This document shows, piece by piece, positions 57,285 to 64,000 of a stretch of 64,000 nucleotides of DNA. The position numbers and the translations under genes are program-made. The notes under the pieces are model-generated. The model was not told the origin of the DNA. It made no database searches and saw only the letters and a program-made list of their open reading frames with translations. Numbering within the stretch: the first letter of the stretch is position 1; each line of letters starts with the position of its first letter. This DNA is from Halopseudomonas pertucinogena. GTDB lineage: Bacteria; Pseudomonadota; Gammaproteobacteria; Pseudomonadales; Pseudomonadaceae. Location: contig NZ_BMNN01000001.1 in assembly GCF_014646575.1 (NCBI RefSeq), positions 248,001-312,000 of the forward strand, read 5' to 3'.

Positions 57285-58319
57285 TCAGTTATGCGCGTGC
57301 AGCATCTCGTTGAGCGCGATGGCACTCTTGTTGGTCTTGCATTCGATGGCGCCGGTCTGGGAGTTGCGGCGGAACAGCAGATCCGGCTGGCCGGCCAGCT
57401 CCCGAGCCTTGACGATGCCCACCTGGTTGTCGGCTTCGTCCAGCAGCGCGACCTTGAGGCCGGCGGTGATGTAGAGGCCGGCTTCCACCGTGCAGCGGTC
57501 GCCCAGCGGGATGCCGATCCCGGCATTGGCGCCGATCAGGCAGCCTTCGCCCACCGAGATGACGATATTGCCGCCCCCTGACAGGGTACCCATGGTGGAA
57601 CATCCACCGCCCAGGTCCGAGCCCTTGCCGACAAACACCCCTGCCGAGATACGCCCTTCCACCATGCTGGTGCCCGCGGTGCCGGCGTTGAAGTTGATGA
57701 AGCCTTCGTGCATGACGGTGGTGCCCTCACCGAGATAGGCACCCAGGCGCACCCGCGCAGTGTCGGCGATACGGATGCCGGTGGGCACCACGTAGTTGGT
57801 CATGATCGGGAACTTGTCGACGCTGTGGACCTGCAGATCCTCGCCACGCAGCCGGGCCTGCAGCTGGCGTTGCGGCAGTTCGTGGATGTCGATGGCGCCC
57901 TGGTTGGTCCAGGCTACATTCGGCAGCAGGGGAAACAGCCCGGCCAGCACCACCTCATGGGGTCTGACCAGACGGTGAGACAGCAGATGCAGCTTCAGAT
58001 AGGCGCCCGGGGTGGTGGTCGGGGCTTCATCGGTTTCCAGGAGGGTGACCACCAGCGGGCGGGTGCTGTGCTGGAACTGGTCGGCCAATGCGCCGAGCTC
58101 GGCAAAGCCTCCATCGGTGAGTGCTTTGCCCAGTGCGGCGCACTGGTCGGGGCGCAGGTCCAGCGCCTGGTTGCCGCCCCGGTAGCCGAGCTGGTCGGCA
58201 AATATGGCGACCAGCGCGGCTGAGGGGTTGAGAAGTGGCTGGGGGTAGAACACCTCCAGCCAGTCGCCGGCCATGTTTTGGGTGCCGATACCCAGAGCAA
58301 GACTGAAATGGTCGCTCAT
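57285..58319 (-). CDS. dapD: Tetrahydrodipicolinate N-succinyltransferase
   Basis: Succinyl-CoA-dependent acyltransferase that acts before dapE in lysine/diaminopimelate synthesis. The 344-residue enzyme is the long type seen in Pseudomonas, with an N-terminal domain and a left-handed beta helix of hexapeptide repeats (ARVRLGAYLGEGTTVMHEG, GRISAGVFVGKGSDLGGG, VSVGEGCLIGANAGIG). Downstream on this strand from the ArsC-like gene and glnD. Confidence 0.95.
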   Translation of the reverse strand: MSDHFSLALGIGTQNMAGDWLEVFYPQPLLNPSAALVAIFADQLGYRGGNQALDLRPDQCAALGKALTDGGFAELGALADQFQHSTRPLVVTLLETDEAPTTTPGAYLKLHLLSHRLVRPHEVVLAGLFPLLPNVAWTNQGAIDIHELPQRQLQARLRGEDLQVHSVDKFPIMTNYVVPTGIRIADTARVRLGAYLGEGTTVMHEGFINFNAGTAGTSMVEGRISAGVFVGKGSDLGGGCSTMGTLSGGGNIVISVGEGCLIGANAGIGIPLGDRCTVEAGLYITAGLKVALLDEADNQVGIVKARELAGQPDLLFRRNSQTGAIECKTNKSAIALNEMLHAHN

Positions 58320-58342
58320 CTAGTGAATCCTTGGCGCGTGGG

Positions 58343-58684
58343 TCAGAAGGCAGTGGCGTACAGGTCCGGCTTGAAGCCGACCAGTCGCCGTGGGCCGATA
58401 TCCAGTACCGGTCTTTTTATCATCGAGGGGTTGGCCTGCATGAGCGCGACGGCCTTGTGCTGGTCAAGGTCCTGCTTGTCGGCATCATCCAGCCTGCGGA
58501 AGGTGGTTCCCTGGCGGTTGAGGATCTTCTCCCAGCCATGCTCTTCACACCAGGCGTGCAGGCGCTCGGCGTCAATGCCTTCCTTCTTGTAGTCGTGGAA
58601 GTGGTACTCGATACCATGCTCGTCCAGCCAGGTGCGGGCTTTCTTCATGGTGTCACAGGCCTTGATGCCGTACAGGGTAATCAT
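58343..58684 (-). CDS. ArsC/Spx-family (YffB-like) protein
   Basis: A 113-residue thioredoxin-fold protein starting MITLYGIKACDTMKKARTW, where the Cys is the YffB/Spx active-site type, with the family's KRPVLDIG near the end. The second Cys of true arsenate reductases is not in the expected place, so an arsenate reductase role is doubtful; YffB relatives bind glutathione. The open frame extends 64 codons upstream but is not protein-like. Lies 23 bases before dapD. Confidence 0.85.
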   Translation of the reverse strand: MITLYGIKACDTMKKARTWLDEHGIEYHFHDYKKEGIDAERLHAWCEEHGWEKILNRQGTTFRRLDDADKQDLDQHKAVALMQANPSMIKRPVLDIGPRRLVGFKPDLYATAF

Positions 58685-58751
58685 CGCTATGCGGGCTCCG
58701 GATAGGGTGAGTGGTGCAGCCGTCAACGGGCAGGCCGCCCTGGACCCGAAT

Positions 58752-61451
58752 TCAGATGTCCATGGCCTGGGGGGGCTCGAGATCAGACTGCTCGATGTTG
58801 TAGCTGAGCGTACGAATGATGGTGTTCTGCAGACGCTGGCATAACTGGGGGTCGGACAGGGGCTGGTTGTCCGCATCGGTCAGTACGAAAACATCATCCA
58901 CGCGTTCGCCCAGCGTGACGATGCGTGCATTCTGCACGCTGATGTCGAAATCGAGAAATATTTTTCCCATTCTGGCCAGCAGGCCGGGGCGATCGGGGGC
59001 GCTCAGCTCCAGGGTGGTGTACTGGCCACCGTGATCGGTGAAGATGGTCACTTCCGGAGCGAAGGCGAAGTGCTTGAGCTGCCGCGGCACCCGACGCTGG
59101 ATGATCGACGGATAGGCGTCGGGGTCAGACAGCACCTCGCTCAGTTCACGCTTGATCTCGCGGATGCGTTCAGGGTTGTCGCCGATCGGGCCGCCGTCGG
59201 CATCCAGCACGATATAGGTGCCCAGGTTGCTCCTGTTGCTGGTGAACACCCTGGCGTCCTGGATGCTGAGGTTGAGCTGGTCCATGGCGGCGGCGGTGAC
59301 CGCGAACAGGTCATGCTGCGCCGGAGTGTAGAGGAAGATCTGGGTGGCACCCTCGAACTCGCGCTGGGCGGTTTCCTTGATCAGTACCAGCGGGCCACGC
59401 CGTTGCGGGTGCTGCAGGATGGCTTCTGTCTGCCAGGCGATATCGCTGGCGGTATGGCGCAGGAAGTAGTTGTCCTCCAGCTGCTGCCACAGGCTCTCGG
59501 TATCGTCCTCGTCGATGCCGTTGCGTACCAGGATGTCCATCGCCGCGCGCTGGGTGTCGGCAATCTGCTCGGCGCGATTGGGCGGGTTGTCCAGACCCCG
59601 ACGCAGGGCGCGCTTGGTCTCGGTGTACAGCTGGCGCAGCAGCGAGGCGCGCCAGGAGTTCCAGAGGCTGGGGTTGGTGGCATTGATATCGGCGATGGTC
59701 AGTACATAGAGGTAATCCAGCCGGACCTGGTTGCCCATCAGCACGGCAAAGTCGTGGATGACCTCGGGATCGGAAATGTCCTTGCGCTGTGCGGTGGTGG
59801 ACATCAGCAGATGGTGCTCCACCAGCCAGCAGATCAGGTGCGTATCCCAGGCGGGCAGCTTGTGGCGCTGGCAGAAATCGGCGGCGTCGATGGCGCCCAG
59901 TTCGGAATGGTCACCGCCACGGCCCTTGGCGATATCGTGGTAGAGCCCGGCGATGTACAGCAGGTCCGGCTTGGGCAGGCGGCAAAAGATCTTCCACGCC
60001 AGCGGGTACTTCTCCTGGAAGTCCGGCCGACCCAGCTTGCGCAGGTGCTTGATCAGGTTCAGGGTGTGCGCATCCACGGTATAGATGTGGAACAGGTCAT
60101 GCTGCATCTGCCCGATGATGCGGCCGAACTCCGGCAGGTAGCGACCGAGGATGCCGTAACGACTCATCCGCCGCAGATTGCGGTGCACGCCCTCGCGGCA
60201 GCGCAACAGCTCCATGAACAGGCTGGTATTGCGGATGTCGTTGCGGAACTCGTCATCGATGAGATGGCGGTGATCGCGCAGCAGGCGGATGGTGTCGGCG
60301 CGTACCCCGCGGATCTCCCGGTGCTGGGCCATCAGCAAAAAGATTTCCAGCATTGCGAACGGGGTGCGTTTGAACACCTGCGGGTGGGTCACTTCGATGT
60401 AATGATTGCGTACCTGAAAGCGGCTGTTCAGCGGCTGGATGTCGGCCGCCTCGGCATCGCGCAGGAGGATTTCCTCGAAGTGCTGCATGAGCAGGTCGTT
60501 GAGCTCGGCCAGGGACATGACGATGCGGTAGTACTTCTGCATGAAGCGCTCGACCGCCAGCTTGGTATCGTTGCCCTCAAAGCCGAACAGCCTGGCCAGT
60601 GCGCGCTGGTGGTCGAACAGCAGCCGGTCCTCGGCCCGTCCGGCCAGACTGTGCAGGGCAAAGCGCACCTGCCAGAGGAAGGCCCGGCCGCTGGTCAGGA
60701 TGCTGTATTCGGGCTCGTTGAGAAAGCCCCGGTCAACCAGCTGCCGCAGGTCGCTGGTGCCGAAATGGCGCAGCGCCACCCAGCCTATGGTCTGGATGTC
60801 CCGCAGCCCGCCGGGTGAGCTCTTGACGTTGGGTTCCAGGTTGTATTCGGTGTCATTGAACTTGGCATGGCGGGCCTGCTGCTCGGCCCGTTTGGCACGG
60901 AAGAACTCGGCGCTGGTCCACATGTGCTGCTGGTCCAGGGCCTGGATCATCTCCTCGCGCAGCTGCTCCTCCCCGACCAGGATACGGGACTCCATCAGGT
61001 TGGTGATCACGGTGACATCCGAGCGGGCCTCGTGCTGGCATTCGCTGATACTGCGTACACTGTGACCGACTTCCAGGCCGATATCCCAGAGCAGGGTAAG
61101 GAAGCGGCTGATTGCCTCGTGATAATGCTCGCCGCTGCTGCCATCGCGCAGCAGGATGAGCAGGTCGATGTCCGAATGCGGGTGCAGCTCGCCGCGGCCG
61201 TAGCCGCCAACCGCCAGCAGGGCGATATCCGCATCCAGCGGACAGCCCAGGGTGGCCCAGGCCTGGCGGAGAATCTGATCGGTCAGCCAGGCGCGGTCGT
61301 GGATCAGCTTGTGAATGTCACGCTGGCCCTCGAAGCGTGCCTGAAGCACGGCATCGGCGTGCCGGAGGGCTTTCTTGAAGGCCCGGGCGGGATGCCGGGC
61401 GGCGGCCAGATCGCTGCTGAACTGGCCCGGGTCAAAGAGTTCGTTGTCCAC
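58752..61451 (-). CDS. glnD: Bifunctional uridylyltransferase/uridylyl-removing enzyme GlnD
   Basis: Nitrogen sensor that adds UMP to, or removes it from, PII proteins depending on glutamine. The 899-residue protein has the nucleotidyltransferase motif [18 protein letters not shown] near residue 82, an HD domain with [17 protein letters not shown] near 490, and two C-terminal ACT domains (~710-780, 815-890). It stands 35 bases after map on the same strand, in the map-glnD order of Pseudomonas. Confidence 0.97.
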   Translation of the reverse strand: MDNELFDPGQFSSDLAAARHPARAFKKALRHADAVLQARFEGQRDIHKLIHDRAWLTDQILRQAWATLGCPLDADIALLAVGGYGRGELHPHSDIDLLILLRDGSSGEHYHEAISRFLTLLWDIGLEVGHSVRSISECQHEARSDVTVITNLMESRILVGEEQLREEMIQALDQQHMWTSAEFFRAKRAEQQARHAKFNDTEYNLEPNVKSSPGGLRDIQTIGWVALRHFGTSDLRQLVDRGFLNEPEYSILTSGRAFLWQVRFALHSLAGRAEDRLLFDHQRALARLFGFEGNDTKLAVERFMQKYYRIVMSLAELNDLLMQHFEEILLRDAEAADIQPLNSRFQVRNHYIEVTHPQVFKRTPFAMLEIFLLMAQHREIRGVRADTIRLLRDHRHLIDDEFRNDIRNTSLFMELLRCREGVHRNLRRMSRYGILGRYLPEFGRIIGQMQHDLFHIYTVDAHTLNLIKHLRKLGRPDFQEKYPLAWKIFCRLPKPDLLYIAGLYHDIAKGRGGDHSELGAIDAADFCQRHKLPAWDTHLICWLVEHHLLMSTTAQRKDISDPEVIHDFAVLMGNQVRLDYLYVLTIADINATNPSLWNSWRASLLRQLYTETKRALRRGLDNPPNRAEQIADTQRAAMDILVRNGIDEDDTESLWQQLEDNYFLRHTASDIAWQTEAILQHPQRRGPLVLIKETAQREFEGATQIFLYTPAQHDLFAVTAAAMDQLNLSIQDARVFTSNRSNLGTYIVLDADGGPIGDNPERIREIKRELSEVLSDPDAYPSIIQRRVPRQLKHFAFAPEVTIFTDHGGQYTTLELSAPDRPGLLARMGKIFLDFDISVQNARIVTLGERVDDVFVLTDADNQPLSDPQLCQRLQNTIIRTLSYNIEQSDLEPPQAMDI

Positions 61452-61486
61452 GTTGCGTCCTCGGGGCCGGGGCCAGGTGTCCGGTT

Positions 61487-62275
61487 CTAGCGGAAGGTCT
61501 CGTCCTTGCGCAGGGTCAGCACCTCATAGCCATCGGCGGTGACCAGGATGGTGTGCTCCCACTGGGCGGACAGCTTGCGGTCCTTGGTAATGGCAGTCCA
61601 GCCATCACCCAGAAGGCGCGTCTCGGCCCGGCCCTGGTTGATCATGGGTTCGATGGTGAAGGTCATGCCTTCCACCAGCTCCATGCCGGTACCGGCCTTG
61701 CCATAATGCAGCACCTGCGGCTCCTCATGGAATACCTTGCCGATGCCATGGCCACAGTAATCGCGCACCACGCTGTAGCGGTTGGCATGGGCATGATCCT
61801 GGATGATCTGGCCGATATCGCCCAGCCGGGCGCCGGGACGCACCACCGAAATACCCTTGTAGAGGCATTCCTGGGTAACCCGGGACAGGCGTTCGACCCA
61901 CTCCGGCACGTCGCCCACATGGAACATCTTGCTGGTGTCGCCGTAGTAGCCGTCCTTGATGACGGTGACGTCGATGTTCATCGCATCGCCGTTCTTCAGC
62001 GGCTTGTCGTTCGGAATGCCGTGGCAGACCACATGATTGAGCGAGGTGCAGATGGATTTGGGGAAGGGGATGCGCCCATGGCCGCCACCGTAGTTCAGCG
62101 GAGCGGGAATCGCCTTCTGCACGTTCACGATGTAGTCGTGGCAGATGCTGTTCAGCTCGTCGGTGGTCACGCCGGGCTTTACGTGCTCTTCGATCATTTC
62201 CAGAACTTCGGCGGCGAGGCGACCGGCCACGCGCATGCCGGCAATGTCTTCAGCGGTCTTGATGGATACGCTCAT
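61487..62275 (-). CDS. map: Methionine aminopeptidase, type I
   Basis: Di-metal enzyme that removes the initiator Met. The 262-residue protein has [19 protein letters not shown], the metal ligands in [17 protein letters not shown] (Asp pair), [13 protein letters not shown] (His), TFTIEPMIN (Glu) and WEHTILV (Glu). The start at [10 protein letters not shown] fits the family; the frame is open a further 269 codons upstream across the rpsB region by chance. Divergent from rpsB. Confidence 0.97.
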   Translation of the reverse strand: MSVSIKTAEDIAGMRVAGRLAAEVLEMIEEHVKPGVTTDELNSICHDYIVNVQKAIPAPLNYGGGHGRIPFPKSICTSLNHVVCHGIPNDKPLKNGDAMNIDVTVIKDGYYGDTSKMFHVGDVPEWVERLSRVTQECLYKGISVVRPGARLGDIGQIIQDHAHANRYSVVRDYCGHGIGKVFHEEPQVLHYGKAGTGMELVEGMTFTIEPMINQGRAETRLLGDGWTAITKDRKLSAQWEHTILVTADGYEVLTLRKDETFR

Positions 62276-62428
62276 GTGCGGAGAAATCTCTCGTGTGAAT
62301 ACCACGCCGCTCGGGCGTGCAGAATGGATTTGGCTGACCGCAGAGTCTATCAGAACGTGGCCTGGCCTGCTGTGTCCGGACGGCGACCGCCGGGCATTCC
62401 GGTCTTTATCTGGCAAGGGGTTGTGTGG

Positions 62429-62434
62429 TATAAA
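62429..62434 (+). promoter_or_regulatory. -10 element of the rpsB promoter with GC-rich discriminator
   Basis: TATAAA in the context TGTGGTATAAAGCGCCG; a GC-only stretch follows the -10, the discriminator pattern typical of promoters under stringent (ppGpp/DksA) control. The -35 (TTATCT at 17 bases) is weak. Confidence 0.55.
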
Positions 62435-62578
62435 GCGCCGCGCCTGAATGATCGCGGGGTATTCCCGCTGCAGGCATAACTGAATCCGCACACATATCGA
62501 CACGTTGTTCTGGGTGCCCTGCGGGGTTGAACAGCGGGATATGTGGAGGCTCAACCCGATACAATCTATGGAGTTCCC
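62435..62578 (+). promoter_or_regulatory. rpsB 5' leader (probable S2 autoregulatory region)
   Basis: About 135 untranslated bases between the promoter and the rpsB start, in the 303-base map-rpsB divergent gap that otherwise holds nothing recognisable. In gammaproteobacteria ribosomal protein S2 represses its own mRNA through a conserved leader structure; this leader has the right position and length, but I did not model its fold. Confidence 0.45.
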
Positions 62579-63316
62579 ATGACCCAAGTTACCATGCGTG
62601 ACATGCTGAAGGCCGGTGCGCACTTCGGCCACCAGACCCGCTACTGGAACCCGAAGATGGGCAAGTACATCTTCGGCGCACGCAACAAGATTCACATCAT
62701 CAACCTGGAAAAGACCATGCCCATGTTCCACGAAGCCCTGAGCTTTGTGGAGAAGCTGGCCAGCGGCAAGAACAAGCTGCTGTTCGTCGGCACCAAGCGC
62801 GCTGCCAGCAAGATCATTGCCGAGGAAGCGACCCGCGCCGGCATGCCCTACGTTGATCATCGCTGGCTCGGCGGCATGCTGACCAACTACAAGACCATTC
62901 GCCAGTCCATCAAGCGTCTGCGCGATCTGGAAACCCAGGCCGAAGACGGTACCTTCGCCAAGCTGACCAAGAAGGAAGCGCTGATGCGCAGCCGCGACCT
63001 GGAGAAGCTGGATCGCAGTCTGGGTGGTATCAAGGACATGGGCGGTCTGCCCGATGCCATCTTCGTCATCGACGTCGAGCACGAGCGCATTGCCATCACC
63101 GAAGCCAACAAGCTGGGCATCCCGGTCATCGGCATCGTTGATACCAACAGCAGCCCGGAAGGCATCGATTACGTCATCCCCGGCAACGATGACGCCATCC
63201 GCGCCATCAAGCTGTATGCCGGAGCCATGGCTGACGCGGTGCTGCGCGGCAAGAGCAACGGCGGTGTCGGCGAGTTCGTCGAGGAAACCGCAACCTCCGA
63301 GGCCTCCGAAGGCTGA
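62579..63316 (+). CDS. rpsB: 30S ribosomal protein S2
   Basis: Small-subunit ribosomal protein needed to load S1. The 245-residue protein has [59 protein letters not shown], and [20 protein letters not shown] near residue 175. The start at MTQVTMRDM was preferred over an ATG 12 codons upstream. Followed by a strong hairpin and tsf. Confidence 0.98.
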   Translation: MTQVTMRDMLKAGAHFGHQTRYWNPKMGKYIFGARNKIHIINLEKTMPMFHEALSFVEKLASGKNKLLFVGTKRAASKIIAEEATRAGMPYVDHRWLGGMLTNYKTIRQSIKRLRDLETQAEDGTFAKLTKKEALMRSRDLEKLDRSLGGIKDMGGLPDAIFVIDVEHERIAITEANKLGIPVIGIVDTNSSPEGIDYVIPGNDDAIRAIKLYAGAMADAVLRGKSNGGVGEFVEETATSEASEG

Positions 63317-63347
63317 GCGGGAATCGGCGTGGTTTCATAGCCGGATT

Positions 63348-63376
63348 CAAAAAGGGGGCCTTGCCCCCTTTTTGCA
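63348..63376 (+). terminator. Terminator hairpin between rpsB and tsf
   Basis: A 12-bp perfect stem (CAAAAAGGGGGC with GCCCCCTTTTTG) with a 3-base loop and an internal T-run, 31 bases after the rpsB stop. It is a good Rho-independent terminator in either direction and probably works as a partial terminator that sets the rpsB:tsf ratio. Confidence 0.85.
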
Positions 63377-63463
63377 CTATGTTGAAACATCTTGAAAGCA
63401 ACATGATGAGGCTGTCCAGAGCAGCGGACGGCTACCGATCAAGCAAGTCAGAGGAATAATTCA

Positions 63464-64000
63464 TGTCACAGATTACTGCAGCCATGGTCAAGGAACTGCG
63501 TGAGCGTACCGGCCAGGGCATGATGGATTGCAAGAAAGCCCTTGAAGCAGCCGGTGGCGATATCGAGAAAGCCATTGATGACATGCGCGCTGCTGGCGCG
63601 ATCAAGGCGGCCAAGAAGGCCGGCAACATCGCCGCCGAAGGCTCCATCGCGGTCAAGGTAGCTGATGACAACAAGTCTGCCGTCATCATCGAAGTGAACT
63701 CCCAGACCGACTTCCTGGCACTGCAGGACGACTTCAAGGGCTTCGTCAACGACAGCCTGGAAAAGGCCTTCGCCGCCGGTTACACCGATGCTGCCCCGCT
63801 GATCGCCGAGCAGGAGCCCGCCCGTGAAGCGCTGGTTGCCAAGTGTGGCGAGAACGTCAACATCCGCCGTCTGGCTCGCATCGAGAGCGACGTGGTTGGT
63901 GCCTATCTGCACGGCCACCGCATCGGTGTGGTTGTTGCCCTGAAGGGCGGCGACGCCGAGCTGGCCCGTGACATCGCAATGCATGTGGCTGCCAGCAACC
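63464..64000 (+). CDS. tsf: Elongation factor Ts (3' end beyond window)
   Basis: Guanine-nucleotide exchange factor for EF-Tu. 179 codons are present, open to the last base, so the gene is cut by the window edge. It starts [19 protein letters not shown] and has [17 protein letters not shown] near residue 24 and the EF-Tu-contacting [12 protein letters not shown] near 76. An AGAGGA site lies before the ATG. Conserved rpsB-tsf order. Confidence 0.97.

Noticed and set aside
58343-58684. Arsenate reductase annotation
   Set aside because: The Cys is in the Spx/YffB-type context, no ars operon genes are nearby, and such proteins are commonly mis-named.
61487-63082. Methionine aminopeptidase frame open for 269 extra codons upstream, across the antisense strand of rpsB
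   Set aside because: The family start at [10 protein letters not shown] is clear, and the extension lacks protein character and runs through the rpsB promoter and gene.

Overview
The window is a dense, GC-rich stretch of bacterial chromosome with about 60 protein genes and almost no accessory DNA. Gene content and order point to a gammaproteobacterium of the Pseudomonadaceae. The runs nadB/algU-mucABCD/lepA-lepB/rnc-era-recO-pdxJ-acpS, gacS/cysM-rlmD-relA-mazG and dapD/glnD/map/rpsB-tsf follow the known Pseudomonas layout, and the LysS, RF2 and MucA sequences look pseudomonad. Some details differ from model Pseudomonas: a short Xanthomonas-type OpgH, a cytochrome oxidase with subunits I and III fused, and an unusual pair of structured repeats. 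These would fit an early-branching or Halopseudomonas-like lineage, but the species cannot be settled from the sequence alone.

Layout. Positions 1-6.7 kb hold the end of a cytochrome c oxidase gene, a small membrane protein, an ExoD-like protein, the periplasmic glucan genes opgG and opgH with a small unknown gene between them, and an MgtC-like protein. Positions 6.8-11.8 kb hold yaeQ, recJ, prfB (with its programmed +1 frameshift) and lysS. Positions 11.8-12.3 kb are non-coding and carry two inverted copies of a roughly 170-bp palindromic element. Positions 12.3-18.4 kb hold a DUF1704 (QEGLA) protein, ung, a nitronate monooxygenase, an HDOD protein, ygfZ and the sdhE-ygfX pair. Positions 18.3-24.3 kb hold nadB and the divergent envelope-stress operon algU-mucABCD. 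Positions 24.5-31.0 kb are one tightly packed collinear run: lepA, lepB, a DUF4845 gene, rnc, era, recO, pdxJ, acpS. The gacS sensor kinase converges on it, and cysM-rlmD-relA-mazG run divergently from gacS.

Positions 39.5-46.5 kb carry adk, tsaB, two less characterised genes, rsmJ, a PF10118-type hydrolase and, convergently, plsB. Positions 47.0-51.6 kb form a four-gene ABC exporter operon of the GldA/GldF/GldG type ending in a DUF4340 gene. Its function outside gliding bacteria is not established. Then come a cold-shock gene and, on the minus strand, a run from a DUF4398 lipoprotein and an OmpA-like lipoprotein through dapE and rlmA. The last part contains tcdA, dapD, an ArsC/Spx-like protein, glnD, map and, divergently, rpsB and the start of tsf, which runs off the end.

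Most genes belong to translation and ribosome or tRNA modification, DNA repair, lysine/NAD/PLP/cysteine synthesis, envelope stress and global control (AlgU, GacS, RelA, GlnD). Many neighbours overlap by 1-4 bases in the ATGA or GTGA manner, so translational coupling is widespread. No rRNA, tRNA, CRISPR array, prophage or insertion sequence was found. The most unusual signal is the repeat pair at 11.8-12.3 kb: stems are kept by compensatory change while their sequences differ, and two loop hexamers have exchanged places between the copies.
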